Assembly: GCF_040907265.1 (NCBI RefSeq)
Contig: NZ_JBFOHP010000002.1
Location: 1,674,001 to 1,738,000, forward strand
Length of the DNA stretch: 64,000 nt
Origin: Streptomyces sclerotialus
Lineage (GTDB): Bacteria; Actinomycetota; Actinomycetes; Streptomycetales; Streptomycetaceae
Direction: 5' to 3'
Shown in pieces: positions 1-9,326 of this stretch (position 1 is its first letter; every line of letters begins with the position of its first letter). The notes under the pieces were generated by a model. That model was not told the DNA's origin. It searched no databases and saw nothing but the letters and a program-made list of their open reading frames with translations. Made by a program: the position numbers and the translations under genes.

Positions 1-461
1 TGCAGGTGCTGTTGAAGCGCGCGGAGGACAACCGCGACCGGCTGGTGGTGATCCTCGCCGGGTATCCGGAGGGCATGGACCGGCTGCTGGCCGCGAATCC
101 GGGGCTCTCCTCGCGCTTCACCACCCGGGTGGACTTCCCCAGTTACCGGCCGCTGGAGCTGACGGCCATCGGCGAGGTGCTGGCCGCGGACAACGGCGAC
201 CGCTGGGACGAGGAGTCGCTGGACGAGCTGCGCAGCATCGCCGGGCACGTCGTGGACCAGGGCTGGATCGACGAGCTGGGCAACGGCCGCTTCCTGCGCA
301 CGCTGTACGAGAAGAGCTGCGCGTACCGGGATCTGCGGCTGTCGACGTGGTCGGGCACGCCGAGCCGGGAAGATCTTTCGACGCTGCGGCTGCCGGATCT
401 GATGCAGGCGTACGGCGAGGTGCTGTCGGGCCGGGGCCCGGCCCCGGACCTGGGCCCCTGA
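1..461 (+). CDS. AAA ATPase of the CbxX/CfqX (EccA-like) type, C-terminal part only
   Basis: The gene enters from the left edge; about 153 codons are visible and end in TGA. The visible part is the end of a AAA+ module: a sensor-1 strand (VVILAGYPEGMD), then NPGLSSRF, which carries the probable arginine finger, and a helical lid ending in a proline-rich tail. This arrangement is typical of CbxX/CfqX and type VII secretion EccA ATPases. Walker A and B lie outside the window, so the specific role cannot be assigned. It converges on a CNNM-type membrane protein gene with a strong hairpin between them. Confidence 0.75.
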   Translation, partial: QVLLKRAEDNRDRLVVILAGYPEGMDRLLAANPGLSSRFTTRVDFPSYRPLELTAIGEVLAADNGDRWDEESLDELRSIAGHVVDQGWIDELGNGRFLRTLYEKSCAYRDLRLSTWSGTPSREDLSTLRLPDLMQAYGEVLSGRGPAPDLGP

Positions 462-501
462 CGGAGAACGGGCCCGGCCGTCGTGCCGGGCCCGCGTTCC
501 G
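462..501. terminator. Bidirectional hairpin terminator between convergent genes
   Basis: A 10-bp perfect G+C stem (469-478 with 485-494) encloses a 6-nt loop. It is extended by further pairs with two mismatches and sits exactly between two converging stop codons. There is no clear U-tract, as is usual for Streptomyces terminators. Confidence 0.7.
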
Positions 502-512
502 TTGCGCGGCTC

Positions 513-1634
513 TCAGCCCGCCATCGCCCGCTCCCCCGGCTGTACGTCCCCGGGCCGCAGGTCGGCGGCGGCGCGCGGCTCGACGATCCGGGCCGGTTCC
601 GCCGTGTCGCGGTGGGCGGGGTCGCGCACCTCGCCGACCAGCTTCTCCAGCACGTCCTCCAGCGCGACCAGGCCGAGCACCCGGTTCGTGCCGTCGGAGA
701 CCGCCGCGAGGTGCGAGGCGGCCCGGCGCATCGCCGTCAGCGCGTCGTCCAGCGGCAGCTCGGCGCGCAGCGTGGTCATCGGGTGCCAGATGTGCTGCGG
801 CACCGCGCGGTCCCGCTCCTCCAGGTCCAGTACGTCCTTGACGTGCAGATAGCCCATGTACGCACCGCCGGGCGCGCACACCGGGAAGCGGGAGAAGCCC
901 GTCTTCACGGTCAGCTCCTCGACCTGCCGGGGCGTGACGGCCGGGTCGACGGTGACCAGGGCCACCCGGTCGATCAGTACGTCGGTGACCGGGCGGCGGC
1001 CCAGTTCCAGCGCGTCGGAGAGGCGTTCCTGCTCCCCCGGGTCCAGCAGCCCGGCCTGCCCCGCGTCGGCCACGAGGTGGGTGAGCTGCTCGGTGGTGAA
1101 GACCGCCTCGACCTCGTCCTTGGGCTCCACGCGGAAGAGCCGCAGGATGCCCCGGGCGCAGGCGCCCAGCAGCGCGGTGACCGGCCGGCACATTCGGGCG
1201 AAGACGACCAGGCCCGGGCTGAACCACAGGGCGGTCTTCTCCGGCGCGGCCATCGCGAGGTTCTTCGGCACCATCTCGCCGATGACCAGGTGGAGGAAGA
1301 CCACGAGGGCGAGGGCGATGGTGTAGCCGAGCGGGTGGATCAGCGCCTCGGGGAGGTGCACGGCGTGGAAGAGCGGCTCCAGCAGCCGGGCGACGGTCGG
1401 CTCGGCGACCGCGCCCAGCGTCAGCGAGCAGACGGTGATGCCGAACTGCGCGGCGGCCATCATCTGCGGGAGGTTCTCCAGCCCGTACAGCACCCGCTTC
1501 GCGCGCTTGGAGCCCTCCGAGGCGAGCGGTTCGATCTGGCTGCGGCGTACGGAGACCAGCGCGAACTCCGCGCCGACGAAGAAGCCGTTGGCGAGCACGA
1601 GGAGGGCGGCGAAGAACAGCTGCAGTGCGCTCAT
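513..1634 (-). CDS. CNNM/CBS-domain membrane protein (HlyC/CorC family), short form
   Basis: A 373-aa membrane protein. The first ~190 residues form the CNNM/DUF21 domain: a hydrophobic helix starting at LQLFFAALLVLANG, then GAEFALV, GITVCSLTLGAVAEP and the VIGEMVPKN signature. A pair of CBS domains follows (about 205-330). Family members are linked to magnesium or cobalt efflux. The C-terminal CorC_HlyC domain seen in its neighbour is missing, since the protein stops soon after the second CBS domain. The start codon overlaps the stop of the upstream paralogue by 4 bp (ATGA), so the two are translationally coupled and may form a heteromer. Confidence 0.9.
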   Translation of the reverse strand: MSALQLFFAALLVLANGFFVGAEFALVSVRRSQIEPLASEGSKRAKRVLYGLENLPQMMAAAQFGITVCSLTLGAVAEPTVARLLEPLFHAVHLPEALIHPLGYTIALALVVFLHLVIGEMVPKNLAMAAPEKTALWFSPGLVVFARMCRPVTALLGACARGILRLFRVEPKDEVEAVFTTEQLTHLVADAGQAGLLDPGEQERLSDALELGRRPVTDVLIDRVALVTVDPAVTPRQVEELTVKTGFSRFPVCAPGGAYMGYLHVKDVLDLEERDRAVPQHIWHPMTTLRAELPLDDALTAMRRAASHLAAVSDGTNRVLGLVALEDVLEKLVGEVRDPAHRDTAEPARIVEPRAAADLRPGDVQPGERAMAG

Positions 1635-2986
1635 CGGGCACCTGCCGTCTCGCCGGCCTGCACGGCGACGGCGGGCTGCGCCGTCCCGGTCCGTATCAGG
1701 CGCACCCGGTCGGCACGGTGGTGCGCGACCAGCCGCACCCGCAGCCGCCAGCCGTCCAGTTCGGCGACGTCCCCCGAGGCGGGGATGCGGCCGAGCATGT
1801 GGGCGACCAGTCCGGCCACGGTCTCGTACGGGCCGTCCGGCGCGGTCAGTCCGATCCTGCGGAGGGTGTCGACGCGGCAGCCGCCGTCGGCGTCCCAGGC
1901 GGGGTGGCCGTCCTCGGCGGGCGCGAGTACCAGTTCCGGCAGGTCCACGTGGTCGTGCTCGTCGCGGACCTCGCCGACCAGCTCTTCGATGATGTCCTCC
2001 AGGGTCACCACGCCGGCCGTGCCGCCGTACTCGTCGACGACCACGGCGATCGGCTGTTCGCTGCGCAGCCGCTCCAGCAGCGGCTGCACCGGCAGGCTCT
2101 CCGGCACCAGCAGCGGCGGGACCGTCATCCGGCCGACGGGGGTACGCAGGCGTTCCTCGGCGGGCACGGCGAGCGCGTCCTTGAGGTGGACCATGCCGAC
2201 GACCTCGTCGATGCGGGTGTGGTAGACGGGGAAGCGGGACAGGCCGGTGGCGCGGGTGAGGTTCAGGACGTCCTCGGCGGTCGCGGAGGACTGCAGCGCG
2301 GAGACCCGTACCCGCGGGGTCATCACGTTCTCCGCGGTCAGCTCGCCGAGCGAGAGGGTCCGTACGAACAGGTCGGCGGTGTCCTGCTCGATGGCGCCGG
2401 CCTGTGCGGAGTGCCGGGCCAGCGAGACCAGTTCGCCGGGGGTACGGGCCGAGGCCAACTCGTCGGTGGGCTCGACGCCGAGGGACCGTACGAGACGGTT
2501 GGCCACGGTGTTGAGCAGCGCGATGACCGGCCGGAAGAAGCGCGAGAAGGCGTTCTGCGGCCCGGCGACGAAGCGGGCGACGGTGAGCGGCTTGGAGACC
2601 GCCCAGTTCTTCGGGACCAGCTCGCCGATCACCATCTGGACGGCGGAGGCCAGCAGCATGCCGATGACGACGGCGATGCCGGGCACCGCGCCGGCCGGCA
2701 GTCCCGTCCCGGCGAGCGGCCCGCCGAGCAGGTCGGCGAGGGCGGGCTCGGCGAGCATGCCGACCACCAGGGAGGTGATCGTGATGCCCAGCTGGGTGCC
2801 GGAGAGCTGGAAGGAGAGCTCGCGCAGCGCGGTGACGACCGTACGGGCGCGGCGGTCACCGGCTTCGGCGGCCCGTTCGGCCGCCGCTTTCTCCACTGTG
2901 ACGAGGCCGAACTCCGCGGCCACGAAGAAGCCGTTCGCCAGGATCAGCACGAATGCCGCGGCGAGCAGCAGCAGGGGGTCCGTCAT
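1631..2986 (-). CDS. CNNM/CBS/CorC_HlyC-domain membrane protein
   Basis: A 451-aa protein with the full family architecture: CNNM/DUF21 transmembrane domain (about 1-200, with AAEFGLVTV and MVIGELVPKN), two CBS domains (about 215-340, with the EYGGTAGVVTLEDI motif in the second) and a C-terminal CorC_HlyC domain (about 355-430). It is probably a divalent-cation exporter or its regulator. The ATG at 2986 begins a hydrophobic helix directly. It is the first gene of a two-gene unit with the shorter paralogue. The two differ too much for a recent duplication, and such tandem pairs are common in actinobacteria. Confidence 0.92.
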   Translation of the reverse strand: MTDPLLLLAAAFVLILANGFFVAAEFGLVTVEKAAAERAAEAGDRRARTVVTALRELSFQLSGTQLGITITSLVVGMLAEPALADLLGGPLAGTGLPAGAVPGIAVVIGMLLASAVQMVIGELVPKNWAVSKPLTVARFVAGPQNAFSRFFRPVIALLNTVANRLVRSLGVEPTDELASARTPGELVSLARHSAQAGAIEQDTADLFVRTLSLGELTAENVMTPRVRVSALQSSATAEDVLNLTRATGLSRFPVYHTRIDEVVGMVHLKDALAVPAEERLRTPVGRMTVPPLLVPESLPVQPLLERLRSEQPIAVVVDEYGGTAGVVTLEDIIEELVGEVRDEHDHVDLPELVLAPAEDGHPAWDADGGCRVDTLRRIGLTAPDGPYETVAGLVAHMLGRIPASGDVAELDGWRLRVRLVAHHRADRVRLIRTGTAQPAVAVQAGETAGAR

Positions 2987-3245
2987 GCCGCCGCCTCCGT
3001 GGTGCTCGGGACGTCCGCGGTGTGGGGGCGGGGTCCGGGAGGGGCGGCGCAGGTACTACAGGACGATCCGTCCATTGCTGGAAGGAGTCACTCCTCGGGT
3101 CGCAGGGTCCCCGCGAGGGGGCGGGGCACGGCGTTGCCCCGGGCTACAGGGTAATCAGGCCGGGCGCGGCAAGGGGAGAGCGGACGGGCGTGCGGTACCC
3201 CGCACGCCGCGGTCCGTCCGGATCCGTACGGAGGGCGGCGGCCGC

Positions 3246-3695
3246 TCAGCCGGCGTGGTCGCCGCTGCCGTGCGTCTCGGCGAGGGCCCGCAGCGTACGG
3301 GCGTCCTGGACCGCCTGTTCCTTGGCGATGCCGGGCTGGATGCCCATCGCGGGCAGGCTGGTGCCGTCGGCGAGGTCGAGGTGGACCCAGGCGTCGCCGA
3401 CCCGCAGATTCACCCGCAGGACCTCGGCCCAGGCCAGCTTCCGCTTGGTCGTGAGGTTGACGACCGTGATGCCGTGCTCGGTGGCGACGACCTTGGGCCG
3501 GGCGAGCAGCAGCAGGACGCCCAGCACGAGCAGGCCGGTGAACACGAAGCTGATCCGCTCGCCGCCGCTGAGGGCCGGCAGCAGGAACGCGATGACCGTC
3601 AGGGCCACCAGCTGGGCGATGCCCACGACGTACAGGACGGCGCGGGTGCGAGTGGGCCGGAAGGTCACCGGGAGGTCGGGCAGAGGCGCGGACAC
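3246..3695 (-). CDS. PH-domain (bPH-type) membrane protein
   Basis: A 149-aa protein. Two hydrophobic segments lie at about residues 18-65 (LYVVGIAQLVALTVIAFLLP and FVFTGLLVLGVLLLL). They are followed by a compact beta-rich domain containing KVVATEHGITVVNLTTKRK and W-AEVLRVNLR, typical of the short bacterial PH domains found in actinobacteria. The start is GTG with a weak GGAAG upstream. The gene follows hisG at about 80 bp on the same strand and may be read through from the rib-his operon. Its role is unknown; it is likely a membrane-anchored scaffold. Confidence 0.75.
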   Translation of the reverse strand: MSAPLPDLPVTFRPTRTRAVLYVVGIAQLVALTVIAFLLPALSGGERISFVFTGLLVLGVLLLLARPKVVATEHGITVVNLTTKRKLAWAEVLRVNLRVGDAWVHLDLADGTSLPAMGIQPGIAKEQAVQDARTLRALAETHGSGDHAG

Positions 3696-3777
3696 GTCGT
3701 CGTCTTCCGTGGCGGGGTGGCGGCGCGGGCCGTACGCCGGCCGTGCGGCGGTACGTACGGCCCGGCCGTGCGGATGG

Positions 3778-4626
3778 TCAGAGGCGGCAGGCGTGGATGC
3801 CGGTGGTCAGGATCGCGCGGGCACCGAGGGCGTACAGCTCGTCCATGATGCGCTGGGCGTCCTTGGAGGGGACCATCGAGCGGACCGCGACCCAGCCCTC
3901 GTGGTGCAGCGGGGAGACGGTCGGGGACTCCAGGCCCGGGGTGAGCGCGACGGCCTTCTCGACGTGCTCGACGCGGATGTCGTAGTCCATCATCACGTAC
4001 CGGCGGGCCACCAGGACGCCCTGCATGCGGCGGAGGAACTGCTGCACCTTCGGGTCGTCGACGGGCGCGCCCTTGCCGCGGATGACGACGGCCTCGGACT
4101 TCAGGATCGGCTCGCCGATGATCTCCAGGCCGGCGTTGCGCAGGGTGGTGCCGGTCTCCACGACGTCGGCGATGATCTCGGCGACGCCGAGCTGGATGGC
4201 GGTCTCCACGGCACCGTCCAGGTGCACGACCGACGCGTCCACGCCGTTGTCGGCGAGGTGCTGCGTGACCAGACCGGAGAAGGAGGTCGCGACGGTCATG
4301 CCGCCGAACTCGCTGACGTCCTTGGCGGTGCCGGGCGTGGTGGCGTACCGGAAGGTCGAGCCGGCGAAGCCGAGCTGCATGATCTCCTCGGCCTTGGCAC
4401 CGGAGTCCAGCAGCAGGTCACGGCCGGTGATGCCGATGTCGAGCTTGCCGGAGCCGACGTACACCGCGATGTCGCGGGGGCGGAGGAAGAAGAACTCGAC
4501 CTCGTTCTCGGCGTCGACCAGGACCAGCTCCCTGCGGTCCTTGCGCTGGCGGTAGCCGGCCTCATGGAGCATCGCCGACGCAGGCTCGGACAGTGAACCC
4601 TTGTTCGGGACGGCGATGCGCAGCAT
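3778..4626 (-). CDS. hisG: ATP phosphoribosyltransferase, long form
   Basis: HisG condenses ATP with PRPP, the first committed step of histidine biosynthesis. The 282-aa length is that of the long, self-contained form with a C-terminal ACT-like regulatory domain (about 205-282, ending in LGARAILTTGIHACRL), where histidine feedback acts in this family. Visible motifs are LRIAVPNKGSLSEPA at the N-terminus and the PRPP loop EIIADVVETGTTLRNAGL. AAAGGAAA precedes the ATG. It lies 53 bp after hisE and belongs to the same minus-strand run. Confidence 0.97.
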   Translation of the reverse strand: MLRIAVPNKGSLSEPASAMLHEAGYRQRKDRRELVLVDAENEVEFFFLRPRDIAVYVGSGKLDIGITGRDLLLDSGAKAEEIMQLGFAGSTFRYATTPGTAKDVSEFGGMTVATSFSGLVTQHLADNGVDASVVHLDGAVETAIQLGVAEIIADVVETGTTLRNAGLEIIGEPILKSEAVVIRGKGAPVDDPKVQQFLRRMQGVLVARRYVMMDYDIRVEHVEKAVALTPGLESPTVSPLHHEGWVAVRSMVPSKDAQRIMDELYALGARAILTTGIHACRL

Positions 4627-4679
4627 GAGAGAGATTTCCTTTGCGGGAGGGAGAAACGGTGAGTGGAGAACTGATGTGA

Positions 4680-4952
4680 TCAGAGGTGGGCGTAGACGTC
4701 GTCAAGGCTGATGCCCTTGGCGACCATCATCACCTGAAGGTGGTACAGGAGCTGGGAGATCTCCTCGGCGGCGGCGTCGTGCGACTCGTACTCCGCCGCC
4801 ATCCACACCTCGGCGGCCTCTTCGACGACCTTCTTGCCGATCGCATGGACGCCGGACTGGACCAGCTCGGCGGTGCGGGAGGTGGCGGGGTCGCCGGTGG
4901 CGGCCTTCTGCTGGAGCTCGGCGAAGAGCTCCTCGAACGTCTTCTTGGACAT
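4680..4952 (-). CDS. hisE: Phosphoribosyl-ATP pyrophosphatase
   Basis: HisE hydrolyses phosphoribosyl-ATP to phosphoribosyl-AMP, the second step of histidine synthesis. The 90-aa protein starts at [14 protein letters not shown], the family's usual N-terminus; an upstream in-frame start adds 43 low-complexity residues and is rejected. The MazG-like helical signature is visible: [14 protein letters not shown] supplies the acidic metal ligands and [17 protein letters not shown] follows. It sits 34 bp after ribH and upstream of hisG, the usual Streptomyces arrangement. Confidence 0.96.
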   Translation of the reverse strand: MSKKTFEELFAELQQKAATGDPATSRTAELVQSGVHAIGKKVVEEAAEVWMAAEYESHDAAAEEISQLLYHLQVMMVAKGISLDDVYAHL

Positions 4953-4986
4953 GGTGCTACCCACCCTAGCGGTCGCCCGCCCCGCC

Positions 4987-5472
4987 CTAGCGCCAGGGTT
5001 CGGATACTGAACGGAGCGTGGCGGCGGTGGCGACGGCCGCGGTGACCGCCTCGTGGCCCTTGTCCTCGCTGGAGCCCTCAAGGCCCGCGCGGTCCAGCGC
5101 CTGCTGCTCGTCGTCGCAGGTCAGCACACCGAAGCCGATGGGCACGCCGGTGTCGACGGAGACCTGGGTCAGGCCCTGGGTGACGCCCTGGCAGACGTAG
5201 TCGAAGTGCGGCGTGCCGCCGCGGATGACCACGCCGAGCGCGACCACGGCGTCGTACCCGCGGTCCGCGAGCACCTTGGCGACCACCGGCAGCTCGAAGC
5301 TGCCCGGCACGCGGAGCAGGGTCGGCTCGTCGATGCCCAGCTCGGACAGGGCGCGCAGCGCGCCGTTCACCAGTCCGTCCATGACCTGGGTGTGCCACTG
5401 GGCCGCGATCACGGCCACCCGCAGGTCGCCACAGTTCTTCACGGACAGTTCGGGTGCGCCCTTGCCGCTCAC
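4987..5472 (-). CDS. ribH: 6,7-dimethyl-8-ribityllumazine synthase
   Basis: The penultimate enzyme of riboflavin synthesis. It joins 5-amino-6-ribitylaminouracil with dihydroxybutanone phosphate. The 161-aa protein shows the family motifs [30 protein letters not shown] (with the catalytic-region His), and [18 protein letters not shown]. The start is GTG with a GAGGAG ribosome-binding site. It is the last rib gene of the operon and lies 45 bp after ribBA. Confidence 0.97.
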   Translation of the reverse strand: MSGKGAPELSVKNCGDLRVAVIAAQWHTQVMDGLVNGALRALSELGIDEPTLLRVPGSFELPVVAKVLADRGYDAVVALGVVIRGGTPHFDYVCQGVTQGLTQVSVDTGVPIGFGVLTCDDEQQALDRAGLEGSSEDKGHEAVTAAVATAATLRSVSEPWR

Positions 5473-5517
5473 GTTGCTCCTCGTGCTGCTTGCTGATGTA
5501 TCGGGGGTACGGGGGTC

Positions 5518-6810
5518 TTACTGGCTGTTGCAGGCCGAGGCCCGGTCCGCCGGGTCCAGCCACGGCAGGTCGTGCCCCATCCGGTCCCGCTTGGTGCGCA
5601 GGTACCGCAGGTTGTGCTCGCCGGCCTGGACCGGCATCGGCTCCCGGCCGGTGATGTGCAGGCCGTACCCGGCCAGGGCCGCGGTCTTCTCCGGGTTGTT
5701 GGTCATCAGGCGCAGCGAGCGCACACCCAGGTCGGTGAGGATCTGGGCACCCGCTGCGTAGTCCCGGGCGTCGGCGGGCAGGCCCAGTTCCAGGTTGGCG
5801 TCCAGGGTGTCCCGGCCACGCTCCTGGAGCTCGTAGGCGCGCAGCTTGGACAGCAGCCCGATGCCGCGCCCCTCGTGGCCGCGCAGGTAGATGACCACGC
5901 CGCGGCCTGCCTCGCTGATGCGGCGCAGCGACTCCTGGAGCTGCGGGCCGCAGTCGCAGCGCAGCGAGTGGAAGATGTCGCCGGTCAGGCACTCGGAGTG
6001 GACCCGGACCAGGACGTCCTCGCCGTCGCCGAGGTCGCCCGCGACCAGCGCGACGTGCTCGACGCCGTCCACGGTGGAGCGGTAGCCGTGCGCGGTGAAG
6101 TCGCCGAAGGCGGTGGGCAGCCGCGTCGTGGCCTCGCGGCGGACGGTGGGCTCGGCACTGCGGCGGTAGGCGATCAGGTCCTCGATGGAGATGATCGCGA
6201 GACCGTGCTTGCGGGCGAACGGGATCAGCTCGGGCAGCCGCAGCATGGTGCCGTCCTCGCCGGCGATCTCCACGATCGCGGCGGCGGGGCGCAGCCCGGC
6301 GAGCCGGGCGAGGTCCACGCCGGCCTCGGTGTGGCCGTTGCGTACCAGGACACCGCCGGGCTTGGCGCGCAGCGGGAAGATGTGGCCCGGCCGTACGAAG
6401 TCGCCGGGCGCGGACTCGCCGGAGGCGAGCAGGCGCAGGGTGGTGGCGCGGTCGGCGGCGGAGATGCCGGTGGTGACGCCGTGCTCGCCGGTGGCGTCGA
6501 CGGAGACGGTGAAGGCCGTCTGCATGGACTCGGTGTTGTGCTGGACCATCTGTGGGAGTTCGAGCCGGTCCAGCTCCGGGCCCTCCATGGGCGCGCAGAT
6601 CAGGCCGCGGCACTCGCTCATCATGAAGGCGACGAGCTCGGGGGTGGCCTTCTCGGCGGCGAGGACGAGGTCGCCCTCGTTCTCGCGGCTCTCGTCGTCG
6701 ACGACCACGACGGGGCGGCCCGCCGCGATGTCGGCGACGGCGCGCTCGACGGGGTCGAGGGTGAGGTCGGTCGCGTCGGGGCCTTCGTACCAGTTCTGCT
6801 GTGCGGTCAT
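5518..6810 (-). CDS. ribBA: Bifunctional 3,4-dihydroxy-2-butanone-4-phosphate synthase / GTP cyclohydrolase II
   Basis: This fusion supplies both riboflavin precursors. The N-terminal RibB domain (about 1-205) carries [20 protein letters not shown] with the acidic metal ligands and the [14 protein letters not shown] segment. The C-terminal RibA domain (about 210-430) carries the zinc site [18 protein letters not shown] and [12 protein letters not shown]. The ATG at 6810 ([10 protein letters not shown]) overlaps the ribM stop by 4 bp. A longer reading from 7335 is only the shadow of ribM in another frame. 430 aa is normal for the fusion. Confidence 0.97.
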   Translation of the reverse strand: MTAQQNWYEGPDATDLTLDPVERAVADIAAGRPVVVVDDESRENEGDLVLAAEKATPELVAFMMSECRGLICAPMEGPELDRLELPQMVQHNTESMQTAFTVSVDATGEHGVTTGISAADRATTLRLLASGESAPGDFVRPGHIFPLRAKPGGVLVRNGHTEAGVDLARLAGLRPAAAIVEIAGEDGTMLRLPELIPFARKHGLAIISIEDLIAYRRSAEPTVRREATTRLPTAFGDFTAHGYRSTVDGVEHVALVAGDLGDGEDVLVRVHSECLTGDIFHSLRCDCGPQLQESLRRISEAGRGVVIYLRGHEGRGIGLLSKLRAYELQERGRDTLDANLELGLPADARDYAAGAQILTDLGVRSLRLMTNNPEKTAALAGYGLHITGREPMPVQAGEHNLRYLRTKRDRMGHDLPWLDPADRASACNSQ

Positions 6811-7460
6811 GCGGCCGCTCCTTCCAGGACGGGCTGCGGGCTCGTGCGGGAGCGCAGCCACCAGTCGCGCAGGCCCCACAGGACGAGACCGAGGTAGACG
6901 ACGTAGACCAGGCCGGAGAAGGCCAGGCCGCTGCTGAAGGCCAGCGGGACGCCGACCACGTCGACCAGCAGCCAGGCGAACCAGAACTCCACGAGGCCGC
7001 GGGCCTGGGCCACCATCGCGGCGAGCGTGCCGACGAAGATGTAGGCGTCCGGCCAGGGGTTCCAGGACAGCTGGGGGACTTGGGTGAAGAGGAAGCCGAC
7101 GGCGAGGGTGCCGACGGCGGTGCCCGCGAGGAGCGCGCCGCGCTCGCGCCAGGTGGCGAAGCGGACGGCGATGGTGCCGTCCTGGGCCTGCTGCCGGCCG
7201 CGCTGCCACTGCCGCCAGCCCCACAGGGCGACGCCGATGACCAGCAGCTGCTTGCCGACCCCGCCGCTGAGCTGGGCGGAGGCGTAGGCGGCGACGAGGA
7301 TGACGCCGGAGAGGAACTGTGCGGGCCAGGTCCATATCGAGCGCCGCCAGCCGAGGGCCAGGGCGATCAGGCCGACGGTGTTGCCGATCATGTCGGACCA
7401 GATGACGTGCTGGCCGAAGGCGGCGAACGCCTCACCGTTCAGCCAGTTCAGGGCGGTCAT
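6807..7460 (-). CDS. ribM: PnuC-family vitamin transporter, probably riboflavin transporter RibM
   Basis: A 217-aa membrane protein with about seven hydrophobic segments and a PnuC-like fold: [20 protein letters not shown] near the N-terminus and [16 protein letters not shown] near the C-terminus. PnuC proteins carry nicotinamide riboside, but in Streptomyces the homologue inside the rib operon (RibM) transports riboflavin and roseoflavin. Its position between ribE and ribBA, with 4-bp overlaps on both sides (ATGA) and under the FMN riboswitch, favours riboflavin. Substrate is inferred from context. Confidence 0.88.
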   Translation of the reverse strand: MTALNWLNGEAFAAFGQHVIWSDMIGNTVGLIALALGWRRSIWTWPAQFLSGVILVAAYASAQLSGGVGKQLLVIGVALWGWRQWQRGRQQAQDGTIAVRFATWRERGALLAGTAVGTLAVGFLFTQVPQLSWNPWPDAYIFVGTLAAMVAQARGLVEFWFAWLLVDVVGVPLAFSSGLAFSGLVYVVYLGLVLWGLRDWWLRSRTSPQPVLEGAAA

Positions 7461-8065
7461 CGCGGGTCTCCGGCGGTGTCCTTGCCGAGCAGCCGCTCGA
7501 CGTACTTGGCGAGGACGTCGACCTCCAGGTTGACCGGGTCGCCGACCTGCTTGATGCCGAGGGTGGTGAGGTCGAGGGTGGTGGGGATGAGGCTGATGGT
7601 GAAGTAGTCGTCCCCGGCCTCGACGACCGTGAGGGAGACGCCGTCGACGGTGATGGAGCCCTTCTCGACGACGTAGCGGGCGAGGTCGCCGGGGAGCGAG
7701 ACCTTCACGATCTCCCAGTGCTCGCCTGGGGTGCGCGCCGCGATGGTGCCCGTGCCGTCGACATGGCCCTGGACGAGGTGGCCGCCGAGCCGTCCGCCGA
7801 GCGCCATCGGGCGCTCCAGGTTGACCCGGGAGCCCTTCTCCAGCGCGCCGAGGCTGGACCGCTTGAGCGTCTCGGCCATCACATCGGCGGTGAACTCGCC
7901 GTCCTCGGTCTCCACGACGGTCAGGCACACGCCGTTGACGGCGATGGAGTCGCCGTGCTTCGCGCCCTCGGTGACGACGGGGCCGCGCAGGCGGAAGCGG
8001 GAAGAGTCGCCGAGGTTCTCGACGGCGACGACCTCACCCAGTTCTTCGACGATTCCGGTGAACAC
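7457..8065 (-). CDS. ribE: Riboflavin synthase alpha chain
   Basis: RibE dismutates two 6,7-dimethyl-8-ribityllumazine molecules to riboflavin. The 202-aa protein has two homologous beta-barrel repeats, starting with FTGIVEELGEV and, at about 98, HLVQGHVDGTGTI. Each carries the conserved SIAVNGVCLTVV / SITVDGVSLTVVE signature. The start is GTG with AGGAG, one base after the ribD stop; the end overlaps ribM by 4 bp. Sometimes named ribC in other organisms. Confidence 0.97.
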   Translation of the reverse strand: MFTGIVEELGEVVAVENLGDSSRFRLRGPVVTEGAKHGDSIAVNGVCLTVVETEDGEFTADVMAETLKRSSLGALEKGSRVNLERPMALGGRLGGHLVQGHVDGTGTIAARTPGEHWEIVKVSLPGDLARYVVEKGSITVDGVSLTVVEAGDDYFTISLIPTTLDLTTLGIKQVGDPVNLEVDVLAKYVERLLGKDTAGDPR

Positions 8066-8066
8066 T

Positions 8067-9176
8067 TCAGTTCTCCTCGTGGAGGGCGGGGGTGGCGGTG
8101 ATGCGCAGGTCGGGGCCGAGCCGTTCGGTGTCGGTCACGTCGAGGCGCAACGCCTGGGCGATGGTGGAGATTCCGGCGTCGCCCAGCGCGGCCGGGCCGG
8201 CGCCGAGCAGCGCGGGGGCGAGATAGCCGACGACCTTGTCGACGACGCGGGCGGCGACGAAGGCCCCGGCGAGGGTCGGGCCGCCTTCCAGCAGTACGGA
8301 CCGCACGCCCCGGTCGTAGAGGGCGGCGAGCAGGGCCGGTACGTCCAGGCCCGGGCCGGCTGCCGCGCGCGGCAGCCGGACGAGGGGCGCGAGCTCTTCG
8401 AGGTGGGTGGCGTCGGCGTCCTCGGCGACGGCGATCAGGGTCGGCGCCGTACCGTCCAGGACCCGGGCGCCGGGCTTCACGGCCGTGGCGGAGGAGTCGA
8501 CGACCACCCGCAGCGGCTGGGTGACCTCGGTGTCCGGCAGCCGGGCGCCGAGCTGCGGGTCGTCGGCGCGGGCCGTGCCGGAGCCGACGATCACCGCGTC
8601 GGCAGCGGCGCGCAGCCGGTGCACGTCGGCGCGGGACTGCGCGGAGGTGATCCACCGGCTGGTGCCGTCGGCGGCGGCGATCCGGCCGTCCAGGGTGGCG
8701 GCGTACTTCCACAGCACGAAGGGGCGGCGGCGCAGTACGGAGGTCAGCCAGGCCTCGTTCCCGGCGGCGGCCTCGTCCACCAGCAGCCCGCCCTCGACGT
8801 CGACGCCGGCCGCGCGGAGCGTGACGGCGCCCCCGGTGGCGGTCGGGTTCGGGTCCGGTACGGCGTAGACGACGCGGGCGACGCCGGCGTCGATGAGGGC
8901 CTGGGCGCAGGGGCCGGTGCGGCCGGTGTGGTTGCAGGGCTCCAGCGTGACCAGGGCCGTGCCGCCGCGGGCGCGCTCGCCCGCGGCGCGCAGGGCGTGG
9001 ATCTCGGCGTGCGGGCCGCCGGCCTGCTGGTGCCAGCCCTCGCCCGCGACGGCGCCGTGCGCGTCCAGGACGACGCAGCCGACGACGGGGTTGGGGCTGG
9101 TGTGCCCGAGGCCGCGGGCTGCGAGCTCGATGGCCCGGCGCATCGCCATGGTCTCAGCGGGGGCTGTCGCGGCCAC
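8067..9176 (-). CDS. ribD: Bifunctional diaminohydroxyphosphoribosylaminopyrimidine deaminase / 5-amino-6-(5-phosphoribosylamino)uracil reductase
   Basis: RibD does the second and third steps of the pyrimidine branch of riboflavin synthesis. The N-terminal deaminase (about 1-145) has the zinc motif HAEIHALRAAGERARGGTAL followed by VTLEPCNHTGRTGPC. The reductase half (about 150-369) includes YAATLDGRIAAADGTSRWI. I place the start at the GTG at 9176 because AGGAGG lies 5 nt upstream and the family N-terminus (AMRRAIELAARGLGHTSPNP) follows shortly after. An upstream ATG in frame would lie inside the riboswitch. First gene of the rib operon. Confidence 0.95.
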   Translation of the reverse strand: MAATAPAETMAMRRAIELAARGLGHTSPNPVVGCVVLDAHGAVAGEGWHQQAGGPHAEIHALRAAGERARGGTALVTLEPCNHTGRTGPCAQALIDAGVARVVYAVPDPNPTATGGAVTLRAAGVDVEGGLLVDEAAAGNEAWLTSVLRRRPFVLWKYAATLDGRIAAADGTSRWITSAQSRADVHRLRAAADAVIVGSGTARADDPQLGARLPDTEVTQPLRVVVDSSATAVKPGARVLDGTAPTLIAVAEDADATHLEELAPLVRLPRAAAGPGLDVPALLAALYDRGVRSVLLEGGPTLAGAFVAARVVDKVVGYLAPALLGAGPAALGDAGISTIAQALRLDVTDTERLGPDLRITATPALHEEN

Positions 9177-9326
9177 CGGGTCCTCCTGCCTCTTCGGGCA
9201 CGGACTCCGGGGCTGTCGCGAGCGACAGAAGCGGTACGGAACAGCACGATCACCGAGGCCGGAAAGGCGGTCCCGGCCGTCACGGACGGGACGCCGGCGG
9301 CGGCGTACCGGTGCTGCTCGCCCGCC

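Noticed and set aside
5518..7335. A 605-residue version of RibBA
   Set aside because: The extra N-terminal part is ribM read in another frame; the ATG at 6810 with 4-bp overlap fits the family start.
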